Source: Westiellopsis prolifica IICB1 (GTDB lineage Bacteria > Cyanobacteriota > Cyanobacteriia > Cyanobacteriales > Nostocaceae). From it: a stretch of DNA of 64,000 nucleotides. Location of the stretch: contig NZ_NAPS01000001.1 of NCBI RefSeq assembly GCF_004323185.1, positions 3,175,921-3,239,920 on the forward strand, in the 5' to 3' direction. Under the pieces are notes generated by a model. It saw only the letters and a list, made by a program, of their open reading frames with translations, was not told the origin of the DNA and ran no database searches. Below are positions 24,479-35,300 of the stretch, piece after piece. The first letter of the stretch is position 1. Every line of letters begins with the position of its first letter. Position numbers and translations under genes: made by a program.

Positions 24479-25135
24479 TTAAGATTCAACTAATCCCACA
24501 GGACAAGCAACATTTGTTCCTCCTAAACCGCAATAACCACCAGGGTTTTTACCCAAGTATTGCTGATGGTAGTCTTCGGCGTAGTAAAATTCTGGCGCAC
24601 TGAGGATTTCTGTAGTGATGTTACCGTAACCTGCGCTACTGAGGGCTTTTTGATACTGATCCCGCGAAGCTTCAGCTAGCTTTTTTTGTTCCTCAGAGTA
24701 CACATAAATTCCAGAGCGATACTGTGTACCGACATCGTTACCTTGGCGCATTCCTTGGGTGGGATCATGGTTTTCCCAAAAGGTTTTAAGTAAATCGGTG
24801 TAACTAATCACTTTCGGATCATAAACAACCAACACTACTTCGTTGTGACCAGTCATACCGCTACAAACTTCTTTATAGGTGGGGTTGGGAGTGATACCAG
24901 CAGCATAACCAACAGCGGTAGTATAAACACCAGGAAGTTGCCAAAACTTACGTTCTGCACCCCAAAAACATCCCATCCCAAAAATTGCCATTTCCATGCG
25001 TTCTGGAAATGGAGATTGGATAGGATTACCTAGTATATAGTGACGGTTATTTACTGACATCGATTCTGCCCGTCCTGGTAAAGCTTCTTGAGGGCTAGGC
25101 AATGTTAATTTTTTACCAAATCCAAATAGCACCAT
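24479..25135 (-). CDS. msrA: Peptide-methionine (S)-S-oxide reductase
   Basis: 218 residues. Repairs the S-epimer of methionine sulfoxide in proteins using thioredoxin. Catalytic motif GMGCFWGAE with the nucleophilic Cys, [18 protein letters not shown], and [20 protein letters not shown] are diagnostic. The C-terminal [14 protein letters not shown] supplies resolving cysteines. The length, including a 45-residue N-terminal lead, is normal for cyanobacteria. Divergent from crcB. Confidence 0.95.
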   Translation of the reverse strand: MVLFGFGKKLTLPSPQEALPGRAESMSVNNRHYILGNPIQSPFPERMEMAIFGMGCFWGAERKFWQLPGVYTTAVGYAAGITPNPTYKEVCSGMTGHNEVVLVVYDPKVISYTDLLKTFWENHDPTQGMRQGNDVGTQYRSGIYVYSEEQKKLAEASRDQYQKALSSAGYGNITTEILSAPEFYYAEDYHQQYLGKNPGGYCGLGGTNVACPVGLVES

Positions 25136-25210
25136 TGACTTTTACTCTAATATGTGAGACTTATTTTTACTTTACTTAATATTTTCAAGATTATAACGAT
25201 CGCTTGCATC

Positions 25211-25624
25211 ATGTTATTACTACAAGTTTTCCAACAACCAACTCTAAGAAATGCGATCGCTATTAGTTTAGGAGCCATAGCAGGCGCTTTGAGCCGATAC
25301 TATCTAACAGTGTGGTTTACCCAACGTTTTGGTATAAGTTTCCCCTATGGCACATTTGTGATTAATCTCAGTGGCTGCTTTTTTATGGGATTCTTCACTA
25401 CCTTAACTTTGTATAAAGCAGATATTATCTCTCCAGAAGTACGTTTCTTGGTAGCAACAGGATTTTTAGGAGCTTACACAACTTTCTCAACTTATGGGCT
25501 AGATACTATTAACCTATTAAATAGTGGTAATTGGGCAAAAACGCTTTTTTATTGGGCTGGGAGTGCAATCTTGGGAATTATCAGCATCCAAGTAGGGGTG
25601 ATTTTGGCTAGATTTTGGAGATAA
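25211..25624 (+). CDS. crcB: Fluoride efflux channel CrcB/FluC
   Basis: About 137 residues from the ATG at 25211; a GTG at 25154 would add 19 residues that no family member needs. Four membrane helices; [28 protein letters not shown] and [13 protein letters not shown] are the conserved FluC elements (Asn of the pore and the TTFST break). It functions as a dimeric fluoride channel in the cytoplasmic membrane. I looked for a fluoride riboswitch upstream and saw none. It converges on the exosortase gene with a 5-bp gap. Confidence 0.9.
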   Translation: MLLLQVFQQPTLRNAIAISLGAIAGALSRYYLTVWFTQRFGISFPYGTFVINLSGCFFMGFFTTLTLYKADIISPEVRFLVATGFLGAYTTFSTYGLDTINLLNSGNWAKTLFYWAGSAILGIISIQVGVILARFWR

Positions 25625-25629
25625 AGTGT

Positions 25630-26514
25630 TTAAGTCTTGATTTGTTCTTTTTGAATAACACCAGATTCAGAGAAGAAATTATCAAGATTATTCAGTATTG
25701 GTATCAATAGCAAAAGCATCACAGCAGAAAACATATCGCCACCCCAACTATCATGTAGCCAATGGAAAGCAGCTTCGTTACTTGTACCATGAAAGTAGGT
25801 TAGTAAGGTATTGCGAATAATATTGCCGCTAATACTAATTAACATTGCTATCAAGAAAAATGAAACTGTCTTACGACAAAATGATAAATCACCTGTCCAA
25901 TAAAGTAATATCAAGCCAATATAAAGAGTAGTAAATAACATTTTTAATCCTGCACAGTATGGGGCTACTTCTACTATTCTTCCTCCCACATATATATTGA
26001 TATCATTGACAATGACTGTCATTCCAAACTGATTTAGAATAAAACCCGCAGTCCCAGCAATAAAACTTTGTAAAGGGAAGGTATAGGGAGAAATTAAATA
26101 GGGTAGTGGTGTTGGTGTTGCCAGAAAAACTAATAGCAAAGGAAATTTTTGTAATTTAAACCCAGGAATACCTTTTAACCATAAACACAATCCTAAAATT
26201 ATAGCTGGTAAGGAAAGATTAACCCATTCGCTAATACCGCTTAGATAGAAAATTCCTCCTATTAATAATAGAACAACACCCAAGGGATGTTGATGATTTG
26301 GTAGTCTTTGCCATAGTTTACGTTTGAGCCAAGCTATATATACAGCAAAAGGTAAACCAATCATACCGTGACTAAAATATTCGTGTTCTGTACTGATATT
26401 TTTATGCAACCAACCATCAAGCCAATGTAGTAATAGAGGTGCATAAAGCAATCCTAAAATACCTAGAATTGCTAAACTCAAAAACTTCGGTAAAATTATG
26501 TTTTGTTTGGTCAT
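25630..26514 (-). CDS. Cyanoexosortase (PEP-CTERM protein-sorting transpeptidase)
   Basis: 294 residues with about eight membrane helices. Exosortases cut PEP-CTERM proteins and couple them to the envelope. The catalytic triad is visible: Cys187 in VAPYCAGLK, Arg234 in NIIRNTLL, and His254 in LHDSWGGD. The sequence is closest to what I recall as the cyanoexosortase B type. No dedicated accessory protein or PEP-CTERM substrate is adjacent. The ATG is part of a heptamer repeat (TGACCAATGACC), and no ribosome binding site is visible. Upstream, on the same strand after 69 bp, is a DegT aminotransferase. Confidence 0.85.
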   Translation of the reverse strand: MTKQNIILPKFLSLAILGILGLLYAPLLLHWLDGWLHKNISTEHEYFSHGMIGLPFAVYIAWLKRKLWQRLPNHQHPLGVVLLLIGGIFYLSGISEWVNLSLPAIILGLCLWLKGIPGFKLQKFPLLLVFLATPTPLPYLISPYTFPLQSFIAGTAGFILNQFGMTVIVNDINIYVGGRIVEVAPYCAGLKMLFTTLYIGLILLYWTGDLSFCRKTVSFFLIAMLISISGNIIRNTLLTYFHGTSNEAAFHWLHDSWGGDMFSAVMLLLLIPILNNLDNFFSESGVIQKEQIKT

Positions 26515-26583
26515 TGGTCAATTGTCATTGGTCATTAGTTATTATTTATTCTTTTCATCTACCTTTTAAGTAAATAGCAAAGT

Positions 26584-27735
26584 TTATTTGGGAGAATTAA
26601 CTGTTAAAATCTGGGATATAGCATCCGTAATTTTTTGAGTTTTGCTGTTGCTTAAACCTGGATACATGGGTAATGATAAGATTTGATTTGCTAATATTTC
26701 CGCTTGCGGGAAATCACCAATTTGATAGCCTAAATTTGAGAATCCTGGTTGTAGATGACAAGGAATTGGATAATGAATTGCTGTTTGAATTCCCATTGCT
26801 GCAAGTTGTTCTTGAATGACACATCGATCTAGGGTGCAAAATTCACAAACTCTAATCACATACAAGTGGTATACATGACCTTCACCACTCTGATTTTGAA
26901 TAGGAATAATACCTTTTGTGGCGAAGGGTGCTAGTTCTGCATCGTAAATTTTGGCAATGTTAAGGCGATCGCCATTCCAATTTTTGAGGTATGGTAATTT
27001 TTGGTGCAGTACAGCAGCTTGGATGGTATCTAAGCGGCTATTGGTTCCAATTTCTGTGTGAAAATACTTGCGCGATGCACCATAATTTCGCAACTTTACC
27101 ATTTTTTCAGCTACTTGTTGATCTCGCGTTAAGAGTATTCCCCCATCTCCAAATGCTCCTAAATTTTTGCTGGGATAAAAACTAAAAGCTGCTGCTATAC
27201 CTACTGAACCAGCGCGATATCCTTCTCGTTCAGCTAAATGTGCTTGAGCAGCGTCTTCAAAAATGAGGATTTTGTAGGTATCAGCCAAGTCTAATAACTG
27301 TTTTGGTGATACCATTTGACCATAAAGGTGTACGGGAATTATTGCTTTTGTTTTTGATGTAATTGCTTTTGCTGCTGCTTCTAAATCAATTAAAGCTGTA
27401 TGAGGATCGCAATCTACTAAAATTGGTTTTGCCCCTGTACGTAACACACCAATTAGTGTGGCGATAAAAGTATTAGCTGGTAAAATAACCTCATCGCCAG
27501 CACCGATATTACAAGCTTGTAAACCGAGAGCGATCGCATCAGTTCCAGATGCAACACCAATTCCATATTTTGTACCAGAAGCAACAGCAAAAGCTGCTTC
27601 AAAATCAGAAAGCGTTTTTCCTAAAACAAAATCTCCCTGTTCTAATACTGCTTGAATTGCTTGTTGCAATTGATTTTGAATCGGTTGGTGTTGTAAATTC
27701 AGATCTACAAAAGGGATTGTTATTGGTATATTCAT
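26584..27735 (-). CDS. DegT/DnrJ/EryC1/StrS family aminotransferase
   Basis: About 383 residues. PLP-dependent sugar aminotransferase (or a related dehydratase) acting on nucleotide-linked keto sugars. FVDLNLQHQPI at the N-terminus, ASGTDAIALGL, EDAAQAHLA (Asp161 pairing with the pyridine nitrogen) and FSFYPSKNLGAFGDGG with Lys190 as Schiff-base lysine are typical. It probably makes an amino sugar for surface glycans; the neighbouring exosortase and rfbB in the wider region fit an envelope theme, but no direct partner is linked. The start is at the internal ATG giving MNIPITIP. Confidence 0.9.
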   Translation of the reverse strand: MNIPITIPFVDLNLQHQPIQNQLQQAIQAVLEQGDFVLGKTLSDFEAAFAVASGTKYGIGVASGTDAIALGLQACNIGAGDEVILPANTFIATLIGVLRTGAKPILVDCDPHTALIDLEAAAKAITSKTKAIIPVHLYGQMVSPKQLLDLADTYKILIFEDAAQAHLAEREGYRAGSVGIAAAFSFYPSKNLGAFGDGGILLTRDQQVAEKMVKLRNYGASRKYFHTEIGTNSRLDTIQAAVLHQKLPYLKNWNGDRLNIAKIYDAELAPFATKGIIPIQNQSGEGHVYHLYVIRVCEFCTLDRCVIQEQLAAMGIQTAIHYPIPCHLQPGFSNLGYQIGDFPQAEILANQILSLPMYPGLSNSKTQKITDAISQILTVNSPK

Positions 27736-27978
27736 TTTCACTAACACTCAAAAAATTTTTCCAAATCAAATAGTTATTTTTCTTTCTTGTTCTCCATTCT
27801 CGTTAGTGTTATGTTACCCATGTAGAATCGGATTCTAACTGAGAAGTCCGGGGATCGGAGATCCGAAATTAGGGATTTAAGGTGTCAGTTTTAAATCTGT
27901 CTTATAGATTCTTAAGAATTTATGTCATCTCGTTGAGTCAGGAATTTATAACGGTAAGTTAAGAGAATCACCAGCCCT

Positions 27979-28563
27979 ATGTGGCATGGTAAAAAACTGT
28001 CAATCACTTGTTATTGCAGACCAGTGCAAAGTCATTCAAACCCAGAATTTAACCATAGTGTCACAGTGGATCGTAATCGCGGTTTGCAAAAAGTACTTGA
28101 GCGCCTAATTGGAACAATGGAGCGGGACGCGTTAGTTATAGAAACGACAAACCGTCTCCGAGAAACGCTTCAAGTCGATCGCGTGGTTTTGTATTACTTT
28201 TACTATCAGTGGCACGGACAAGTGACTTTTGAAGCTTTGAGTTCTGATGAATTTTCTATCTTAGGTTCAACAGGACCTGATGGTTGTTTTAATGATGAGT
28301 ATGCTGCACTATATTTGGCAGGAAGGGTCAGAGCAATTCCTGACATTGAATCAGAAGCAATTGCTACTTGTCACCGAGATTTTCTGCGCCAATTGAAGGT
28401 TCGTGCAAACTTAGTTGTACCTATCTTGACTCCCAAAGGATTATGGGGACTATTAGTGGCGCATCACTGTCAAGCCCCTCGTCAGTGGTTACAATCAGAT
28501 ATTGAACTGATGCTAACAGAGGCGCAAATTTTGGCAACAGCACCTTGTATTCACCAGAGTTAG
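27979..28563 (+). CDS. Stand-alone GAF protein with DXCF cyanobacteriochrome cysteines
   Basis: 194 residues, one GAF domain (about 35-190) and no output domain. The domain follows the cyanobacteriochrome pattern: DRVVLYYFYYQW, GRVRAIPDIESEA, VRANLVVPIL, GLLVAHHCQAPRQW. It has Asp101-Gly-Cys103-Phe104, the DXCF motif, and Cys131-His132 at the canonical bilin-attachment site. The 28-residue distance between the cysteines equals that in TePixJ (Cys494 and Cys522, from memory). This suggests a dual-cysteine, blue/green-type photosensor acting through a partner. The 30-residue N-terminus carries two more cysteines (CYC). Alternative: a related GAF that has lost bilin binding. Confidence 0.75.
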   Translation: MWHGKKLSITCYCRPVQSHSNPEFNHSVTVDRNRGLQKVLERLIGTMERDALVIETTNRLRETLQVDRVVLYYFYYQWHGQVTFEALSSDEFSILGSTGPDGCFNDEYAALYLAGRVRAIPDIESEAIATCHRDFLRQLKVRANLVVPILTPKGLWGLLVAHHCQAPRQWLQSDIELMLTEAQILATAPCIHQS

Positions 28564-28679
28564 TCCCAATTTGACTGATCGTGTTGTCAGCTACAGTTCG
28601 ATTCTTGAGAATCAGGCAAAAATTTAAATAATATTTAGTTTTACATATGCAGCTTTTCTGCACATCATGCTGCTAATTC

Positions 28680-30371
28680 ATGAAACCTCGAATAATTGTC
28701 TGTGGTTTAGGACGCACTGGATATAAAGTTTTTCGTTTGCTGAGACAACAAGGGGCCTTAGTCATCGGCATTCATCATAAACCAGTTCCAGGCGAGAGAG
28801 CAGGAGATGTCATTGTCGGCGATCTGCACGCAGCTAGCACCCTCAAAGCAGCTGGAATTCAGCAGGCGCACACCTTGGTGATCGCTGGAGGTGACGATGC
28901 ACTCAATTTACGAATTATGATGCAAGCGCGGGTACTAAATCCGCGCATTCGGATTATCAATCGCTTTTTTAACACCAGTTTAGGGGAACGCCTGGATCAT
29001 GCGGTTCCAGAACATTTAACTATGAGTGTTGCGGGATTAGCAGCACCTGTATTTACTTTTGCGGCGTTGGGAAGTGAAGCAATCGGACAAATCAAGCTGT
29101 TTCAGCAAACTTGGCCAATTCACGAAGAATATATAGATGAAGATCACCCGTGGCGCGATCGCAAACTCAGCGAATTGTGGAATGATCAGACACGGATGCT
29201 GATTTACTATATGCCAGCAGAAGGCGAGGTGGATTTAGTATCTGCCGTAGTTACGGGACATAAATTAAAAGTAGGCGATCGCTTAATTGTGGGAACTCAA
29301 CCCCGCGTGCGTAGCATTCGCAGATCAATGATTGCCAAACTGCTGAAAGTGTTTACCAGTTTGCGACAGTTTCAGAAACATGCTCAAGCGGTGGTAATGA
29401 TGTCTTTGGTGTTGCTGGTGATTATTGCGATCGCCACACTCATCTACACTTCCACTGAAAGAACTGTTTCTATTGTTGATGCTCTTTATTTTGCTGTCGG
29501 TATGATTACGGGGGCGGGCGGTAATGATCAAGTTATCGAACAGGCTCCCACGAGTGTGAGATTATTTACCGTGTTGATGATGCTGGTAGGAGCTGCGGTA
29601 ATTGGTCTTTTCTATGCTTTACTGAACGATTTTGTTTTGGGTAGTCGCTTCAAACAATTCTTAGACGCAGCCCGTATTCCCCATCGCCATCATTATATTG
29701 TCTGTGGTTTGGGAGGAATTGGAATTAAAATTGTTCAGCAACTCCACAGTAGTGGACACGAGGTTATAGTTATTGAGCGCGATACCAACAACAGATTTGT
29801 CAACACTGCGCGAGGATTGGGTATTCCCGTCATTCATGGTGATGGTAGCTTTGCCGAAATTCTCAAAGTGAGTAACTTAGAAAATGCATCTGCACTCATC
29901 GCTGTCACCAACGACGACGCCACAAACATGGAAATTGCTCTCAAAGCCAAAGCCATCACGGCCAAAGTACCAGTGATTGTCCATTACGCCGATCCAGACT
30001 TTGCCCGGATGGCACAACAGGTATTTGACTTTGAAGCTGTTCTTAGTCCCGCCGAACTCGCCGCTCCGGCTTTTGCTGCTGCTGCTTTAGGCGGACGCAT
30101 CCTTGGCAATGGGATCACCGCCGATAGTCTGTGGGTAGCCTTTGCAACATTAATTACACCCTCTCATCCCTTTTGTGGGCAACGGGTGAAAGATGCAGCG
30201 ATGGATGCGGACTTTGTGCCGTTATATGTGGAGACAAATAACCAAGAAATTCACGGCTGGGATTTACTGGAAATCAATCTCAGTGCTAGCGATATTTTAT
30301 ACTTAACAATGCCAGCAAATCGTTTGCATCAGTTGTGGCGTTATACACCTTCACAGGTGATGGCGAGTTGA
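28680..30371 (+). CDS. Channel-like protein with two RCK/TrkA-N domains and a degenerate filter
   Basis: 563 residues. An N-terminal Rossmann RCK domain (VCGLGRTG at 7-14), then a two-helix channel-like region (about 238-325), then a second RCK domain (VCGLGGIG near 340). The pore loop between the helices reads VGMITGAGGND where potassium channels have TVGYGD; the GYG triplet is missing. It may be a non-selective or regulatory relative of the potassium channels, or a ligand-sensing protein. It starts 116 bp after the GAF photosensor gene on the same strand, so cotranscription is possible. Confidence 0.8.
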   Translation: MKPRIIVCGLGRTGYKVFRLLRQQGALVIGIHHKPVPGERAGDVIVGDLHAASTLKAAGIQQAHTLVIAGGDDALNLRIMMQARVLNPRIRIINRFFNTSLGERLDHAVPEHLTMSVAGLAAPVFTFAALGSEAIGQIKLFQQTWPIHEEYIDEDHPWRDRKLSELWNDQTRMLIYYMPAEGEVDLVSAVVTGHKLKVGDRLIVGTQPRVRSIRRSMIAKLLKVFTSLRQFQKHAQAVVMMSLVLLVIIAIATLIYTSTERTVSIVDALYFAVGMITGAGGNDQVIEQAPTSVRLFTVLMMLVGAAVIGLFYALLNDFVLGSRFKQFLDAARIPHRHHYIVCGLGGIGIKIVQQLHSSGHEVIVIERDTNNRFVNTARGLGIPVIHGDGSFAEILKVSNLENASALIAVTNDDATNMEIALKAKAITAKVPVIVHYADPDFARMAQQVFDFEAVLSPAELAAPAFAAAALGGRILGNGITADSLWVAFATLITPSHPFCGQRVKDAAMDADFVPLYVETNNQEIHGWDLLEINLSASDILYLTMPANRLHQLWRYTPSQVMAS

Positions 30372-30378
30372 AAATTTA

Positions 30379-32301
30379 TCACCTTTCTGGTATTAGTGGA
30401 ATAGATTCGTTAAATCTAATCTTTTCTACGCCTTCAATCATCTCTAAAGCAAACTCGGCGGATGTAAATGAGTTGTTTATGTTTAATTTAGCTTTAATAT
30501 TTGCTGCAAATTGATTGATGTTGATCGCTCTGATAGTTACATCGTTATTTTTCCAACTTATATTGTCCATCAATATATTTATTTCTTGACCATTTAAATC
30601 TTTTAATTTTTTTGAAAACGTTTTGTTTTTACTATCAAAATCTAGTCCAAAATGTAATGTTTCTGGTTTTTGGTGAATATCAACTGTTTTTACTTCTCCT
30701 TTAAATAAGCAAATCAATACATTCGCTGAAAGGCGCTCTTTTCGCAGTAAGGGAAGTTTATTTTCATCAGAAATAGGGGAATCATTATCGATCACCTGAT
30801 TGTAACCATCAATGATTAAACCAGGCCAACCTGCTACTACATCAGATCGTAGTAAAAAGCCAGTGACGATTTCATGAGGGTTAGCAGCAGGACTATTATT
30901 ATTTTCTTTATGGCTACTATCATGACTATGATCTGATGAAGTTACTCGTCCAATACTGAATGCTCCATCTAATAAGCATTCTATCCATAGGGGATCGATC
31001 CAGAAAAAGCGGATGGATTCTATAGGTAACAGATTTTCATCGGGGACAAGATAATTAAAGGGAACACCTTTGAGAAGACTTAAGTTTGTAAACCAGGATG
31101 CGATCGCATCAGGTAGTTCAGTATTAGGTTGATTATTATAAAACGGTAAATGGTTTTCCGTATTTTGAATAATCTGTCCTTGTTTGTGAATGCGTTTCCA
31201 GTTGTAGAGACTGACAGAAAAACTTTTACTCTGCAAAGCTAGTAATCGTCCTAATTCCCAAGCGGAAGCATAGGAAATATCGAACATACCGTTATTGGAA
31301 TTGTAGCGTACTAGCTCATCGGCTGTACGAATTGGTAAGGTGATATTATCAGTAGGATTGCTCCCGGTTGTTAAAGGACTATGATACCAGGAAAAAGTCT
31401 TGCTTCCTTCTCGTAAAAAATGCGGTAGGGGAACATAACCCATTGACAGATATTTTTCGGCTTCAGTATTATCAACTTTAGGTAATCTTAAGGTGCTAGG
31501 CTCACGGTTGAGATTTGTTAATAGTGCCTGGAAACTTTGCTTATCATCTATACAGGAAAAACTCCAACTTTTGAGACTAACTAAACGAATATTATCGTTA
31601 TCTCCCGCACCTTGAAAATTAAAGCCATTATCGTTATAGCGTCCTTCTAAAGAAACAAGATGGACTGTGTTTCTCGCACTTTTTTTAGGGAGTCTGTTAC
31701 AAATAATGACGGCTAGGGCTAATTCATCCTCAACTAAATTGCCTTGATTATCTGTTCCTTGACGTACATGAGCGAGATATACTAAATCTTCTTTAGTTGG
31801 TAATATTTTTGCTAATAATTGTTTCTTGACGTCAATAACCGTTACCTTGTCATCATCAAGTTGTCCACTTTCTAGGATAAAATTCGGAAATTTAGCAGCA
31901 TAACTATTAATATCTTTTAAGGCTTTGAGAGTTATAATTTTGGGTTCTGTTACCTCTCCTTCTTCAAATAATAGAAGCGCTAACCAAGGGATATTGATAC
32001 TATTATTATCAGCTTGACGTTCCCAAGGAAGGGTACTACGATTCAGAATAATATGGGGTAAAACTTTGGAATGTTCCCCTAAGCTATTATTAGGTGGGAA
32101 TACAGCATGGATATCTGCGGGTTTTAAATTAAAGCGTTCTCCTGATACAGAAAAGGTTTTGGTGATGGTAAAAGAGTCATTGATTTGTTCGGTGCTAATT
32201 TTCTGTTGAATAGTAATTTTATAGTTACCGTCTTTTAAGGCTGGCTGATGATACTGAATAAATTCAAGTTTTGTGGGTTCGTTTGTGGTAGTTTCTGCCA
32301 T
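30379..32301 (-). CDS. Large uncharacterised protein, gene E of the five-gene cluster
   Basis: 640 residues. No signal peptide and no membrane helix. The N-terminal half has a recognisable but unnamed pattern: SGERFNLKPADIHAVFPP, VLPHIILNRSTLPWER and IPWLALLLFEEGE; the central part has MGYVPLPHFLREGSKTFSWY and SAWELGRLLALQSKSF. I recall similar proteins in other bacteria only as hypothetical proteins. Its start follows the DUF6603-like gene by 21 bp and has an AGGATG ribosome binding site, so it is the last gene of the C-D-E unit. The C-terminal 100 residues are rich in beta-strand pattern. Function unknown; a structural or cargo protein of the cluster is the best guess. Confidence 0.7.
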   Translation of the reverse strand: MAETTTNEPTKLEFIQYHQPALKDGNYKITIQQKISTEQINDSFTITKTFSVSGERFNLKPADIHAVFPPNNSLGEHSKVLPHIILNRSTLPWERQADNNSINIPWLALLLFEEGEVTEPKIITLKALKDINSYAAKFPNFILESGQLDDDKVTVIDVKKQLLAKILPTKEDLVYLAHVRQGTDNQGNLVEDELALAVIICNRLPKKSARNTVHLVSLEGRYNDNGFNFQGAGDNDNIRLVSLKSWSFSCIDDKQSFQALLTNLNREPSTLRLPKVDNTEAEKYLSMGYVPLPHFLREGSKTFSWYHSPLTTGSNPTDNITLPIRTADELVRYNSNNGMFDISYASAWELGRLLALQSKSFSVSLYNWKRIHKQGQIIQNTENHLPFYNNQPNTELPDAIASWFTNLSLLKGVPFNYLVPDENLLPIESIRFFWIDPLWIECLLDGAFSIGRVTSSDHSHDSSHKENNNSPAANPHEIVTGFLLRSDVVAGWPGLIIDGYNQVIDNDSPISDENKLPLLRKERLSANVLICLFKGEVKTVDIHQKPETLHFGLDFDSKNKTFSKKLKDLNGQEINILMDNISWKNNDVTIRAININQFAANIKAKLNINNSFTSAEFALEMIEGVEKIRFNESIPLIPER

Positions 32302-32322
32302 TTTTTCATCCTAGAATACTAA

Positions 32323-35300
32323 TTATTTGACTAACTCTGCAATTTTTGGTGAGATGAAGAAATCATCGGCAATTGTTTTGCTTATATCAATTTCTTCTAT
32401 ATTTAAATTGAGTCCTCTCAATAAATTTTCTCTAGTCGTTTTTACGGTATTGTCTACGATACTCTCACTAATTATTTGCTTGCTTGCATTATTATTTTCT
32501 TCTTCTGTTTTCTTGTCATCAAATGGAATTGATTTAAATGCTTCGATATTTCCCCATTTGTAAGCATTATTAATTAACTCAGTCGTGAATTGTAAATTTG
32601 TGCGCTCAATAGCATGGGTTTTTCCAGCTTTGTGTTGTTCTTTCGGCTTTATTTCCAACCCTGATAAGGCATTTTCAATGAATTGCGCTCCATTCAAATC
32701 AGGAGTTAACGATTCTCCCCATAGTCCAACGGGTACTTTTTTTAGTATCGGTGTGCAGGCAAATTCTTCTGCAAATTCCTCCGCCTTTATCGCTATCTCA
32801 TTTCTTGTTATATTAATAATTAAATCTGAAGTTAATTTATCTGAACTTACTCCCATTGAACCGACACCGAATTTAGCATTAATTCCATCGGTTTTTATAT
32901 TTGATGCAGTAGATGTCTGGGTTTCTTGATAAACAGCTTTTTTCGCCGGAATCACTGAATTAGTCACTAAGCAGAAGTTTTTGGCATTAATCACCCCTAA
33001 ATCTGATTTCTTATTTTGATTGACTTTCGTCACTAATCCATCTTTCACTGCAATGCTACAAATATCATTATTGGCTGGCAGGAAGGAAGTTTTGAAGGTT
33101 GACCAATCAATCGGGGTTGGTGCTTGCGAAGCATCGCTACCAAAGCGAACATCAAACGAGATAATCCAAAGATGAATTTGGGCAAGACCGGAAAATTCTG
33201 GACCCCAGATGTGTAAATCTGCACCTAACTCTACGGTAATGTGTTGAGTACCAAAGAATTCAAAAGTGTAGGAAACTCCCATGTCTATATAAATAGAAAT
33301 ATCGTAGTGATACGGTTTCCATGACATGAGAAAGTCTGCGCCAGCGTTAAACCAAGCACTTAGAGAACCACTATTCCAAGTAGCTTGCAGATGTCCCCCC
33401 GCCATGATAGCGGAAGCAGTGAGGGCAAAGTAGGCATCGGCTTTGATCTGAAGTTCATCGTTAACTTGCCAGTTCAGGGTGAGGGGAGGAACTGTAGGGT
33501 AATGTTCAGGAACTTGAAAGCGGGGATGGTAGCCTCCCAAGGTAAGGACAAAATCTCCCTCATGTTCGTTAGGGGCAAACCAACTATAAAAGGCAAAGCC
33601 CCCAGTTAAGTGACAGGCTTTAGAAAGGATATAGGAGTTGGGGGTGAGTTGGGCGCTGATTCCGAGGAAACCTTCTTCTGGGAGAAAACTGGCTTTGAGT
33701 GCCAATTGTACTTCAGCAACAGGGGTTGCGCCTGCTTCTGGAGGGGCAATGAGGGTAGATAAGCCCAGGATATTGAGTTCAAAACGATTGCCAAAGGCGA
33801 CGGTGAGGAGAACAAAGGAGTCAATGGTTTTAAAGGAAGTGAATTTGACTCCAACTGCAAGGAAGATTTGTCCGGTTTCGGGGGGAATATATTCTCGGAG
33901 TTTTTCTAGTTCTTGGGTGAGTTGTGTGGCTTTGTCTAAGTTGGAGTCACTGGATTGAGGAGGGCTAATCGCTTCAGCAACCAGGGGGAAGGTAGCAACT
34001 TGTTCAATGGTGGGGACTTTCAGGGCGCGGTTGTAACCGAAACCTGCGGCGAGTCCGGTGACGAAGAAGAAGGAGGGACCACCAATGGGATAGTTGAGTA
34101 GGGCGTAGATGAAGAGGGAAGGGTGTCCTTCGATGTAGCTATAGGAACCAATAGCAGAAAGGTTTAGGGCTTTGCCTTTGACATTAAATTTAATGACAGC
34201 AGCACCATCGTATTCATCGTAAGTTATGCCGTTTTTGGTAACTTGTTGTCTTAAAAATGCGCCGCCTATTTCTAAGGTGTCTCCACCTTTGTAATCGATG
34301 CCTAACCCTTTGAGGTCAAATTGGGGTTCAAATGTGGTGAGGGGAGAGTTGACAGAGAGTCCATCCAGGGAGAGGCTAAGTCCAGCGAGGGAGAAACCAG
34401 CATCTAGCAAAACCCAGATTCTTGAATCTTTGTAGTTTAAACCGATTCTTTCAAAGTGGACGGAGCCAAAGCTTTTTTGCAGTGTAAACCATTGGGTCGT
34501 ATCCTGGGAAGATGGGGCATTAATGTTGGGTGTGGTTGTCTGTAGTTGACCAGTTGTTTGATTGATGGCGACGGGTAATTGCAATTGTTGGGTTTCGTTG
34601 CCCAGTTGCATTAAGGTGGCAAGGCTGAGTCTGCTGGTAATCGCTTGGTCTTGGGGTAAGCTAATTCCACCTTCAGGGTAAAGTTTGTTAAGGTTTTTAA
34701 TCTCGTCTGTGGTGAAGTCTGACTTAGAAACTAAGACTTGAAATGACAATTTAATAGTTTGATTTGGCGGGAATTCTTGACCGACTAACGGGAGGTTAGA
34801 GAGGTTGATTCCACTACCAATATTTAAGCCAAAGAGAAAATTAGTTAGTGTTGGTTGTTTAGAATAGGCAAACAGGGCATCTTTCAGGCTAATTTCTAGC
34901 CCTTCGGGAATCTCATTTTGGAGATTTGGATAAATATAACCAATCAGTTCTTTAACACTGATAGTTTGTTCATCGTGGTAAGCAGCAAGGAAGGTGGTGG
35001 AGGTTTGATCTGTATCGAAAATAAGAGCAAATTTTAAGCTGCCAATGGTGATATAACCGTCAAAGTGTTTTTTATAAGAACCGTCTTGTTGTTGGATGAT
35101 ATTAATATTTACTGTAATATCTACTTCTTGAGTATCGATTGGAAATTTAGACTTGCAGGTAAAAGTAAAATTTTTACTATTAGTATTAAATGAAACATGA
35201 AAATTAATTATTTTCAACTCTACAAGTGCTGTTGGCAAGGTGACTTCCCCAAACAGTTGAACCAACTTTTCAATCAGTTCACCAATGGGCATTTCTTTAT

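Noticed and set aside
25136-25210. Possible fluoride riboswitch before crcB
   Set aside because: The conserved pseudoknot core of the fluoride aptamer is not visible in the short leader.
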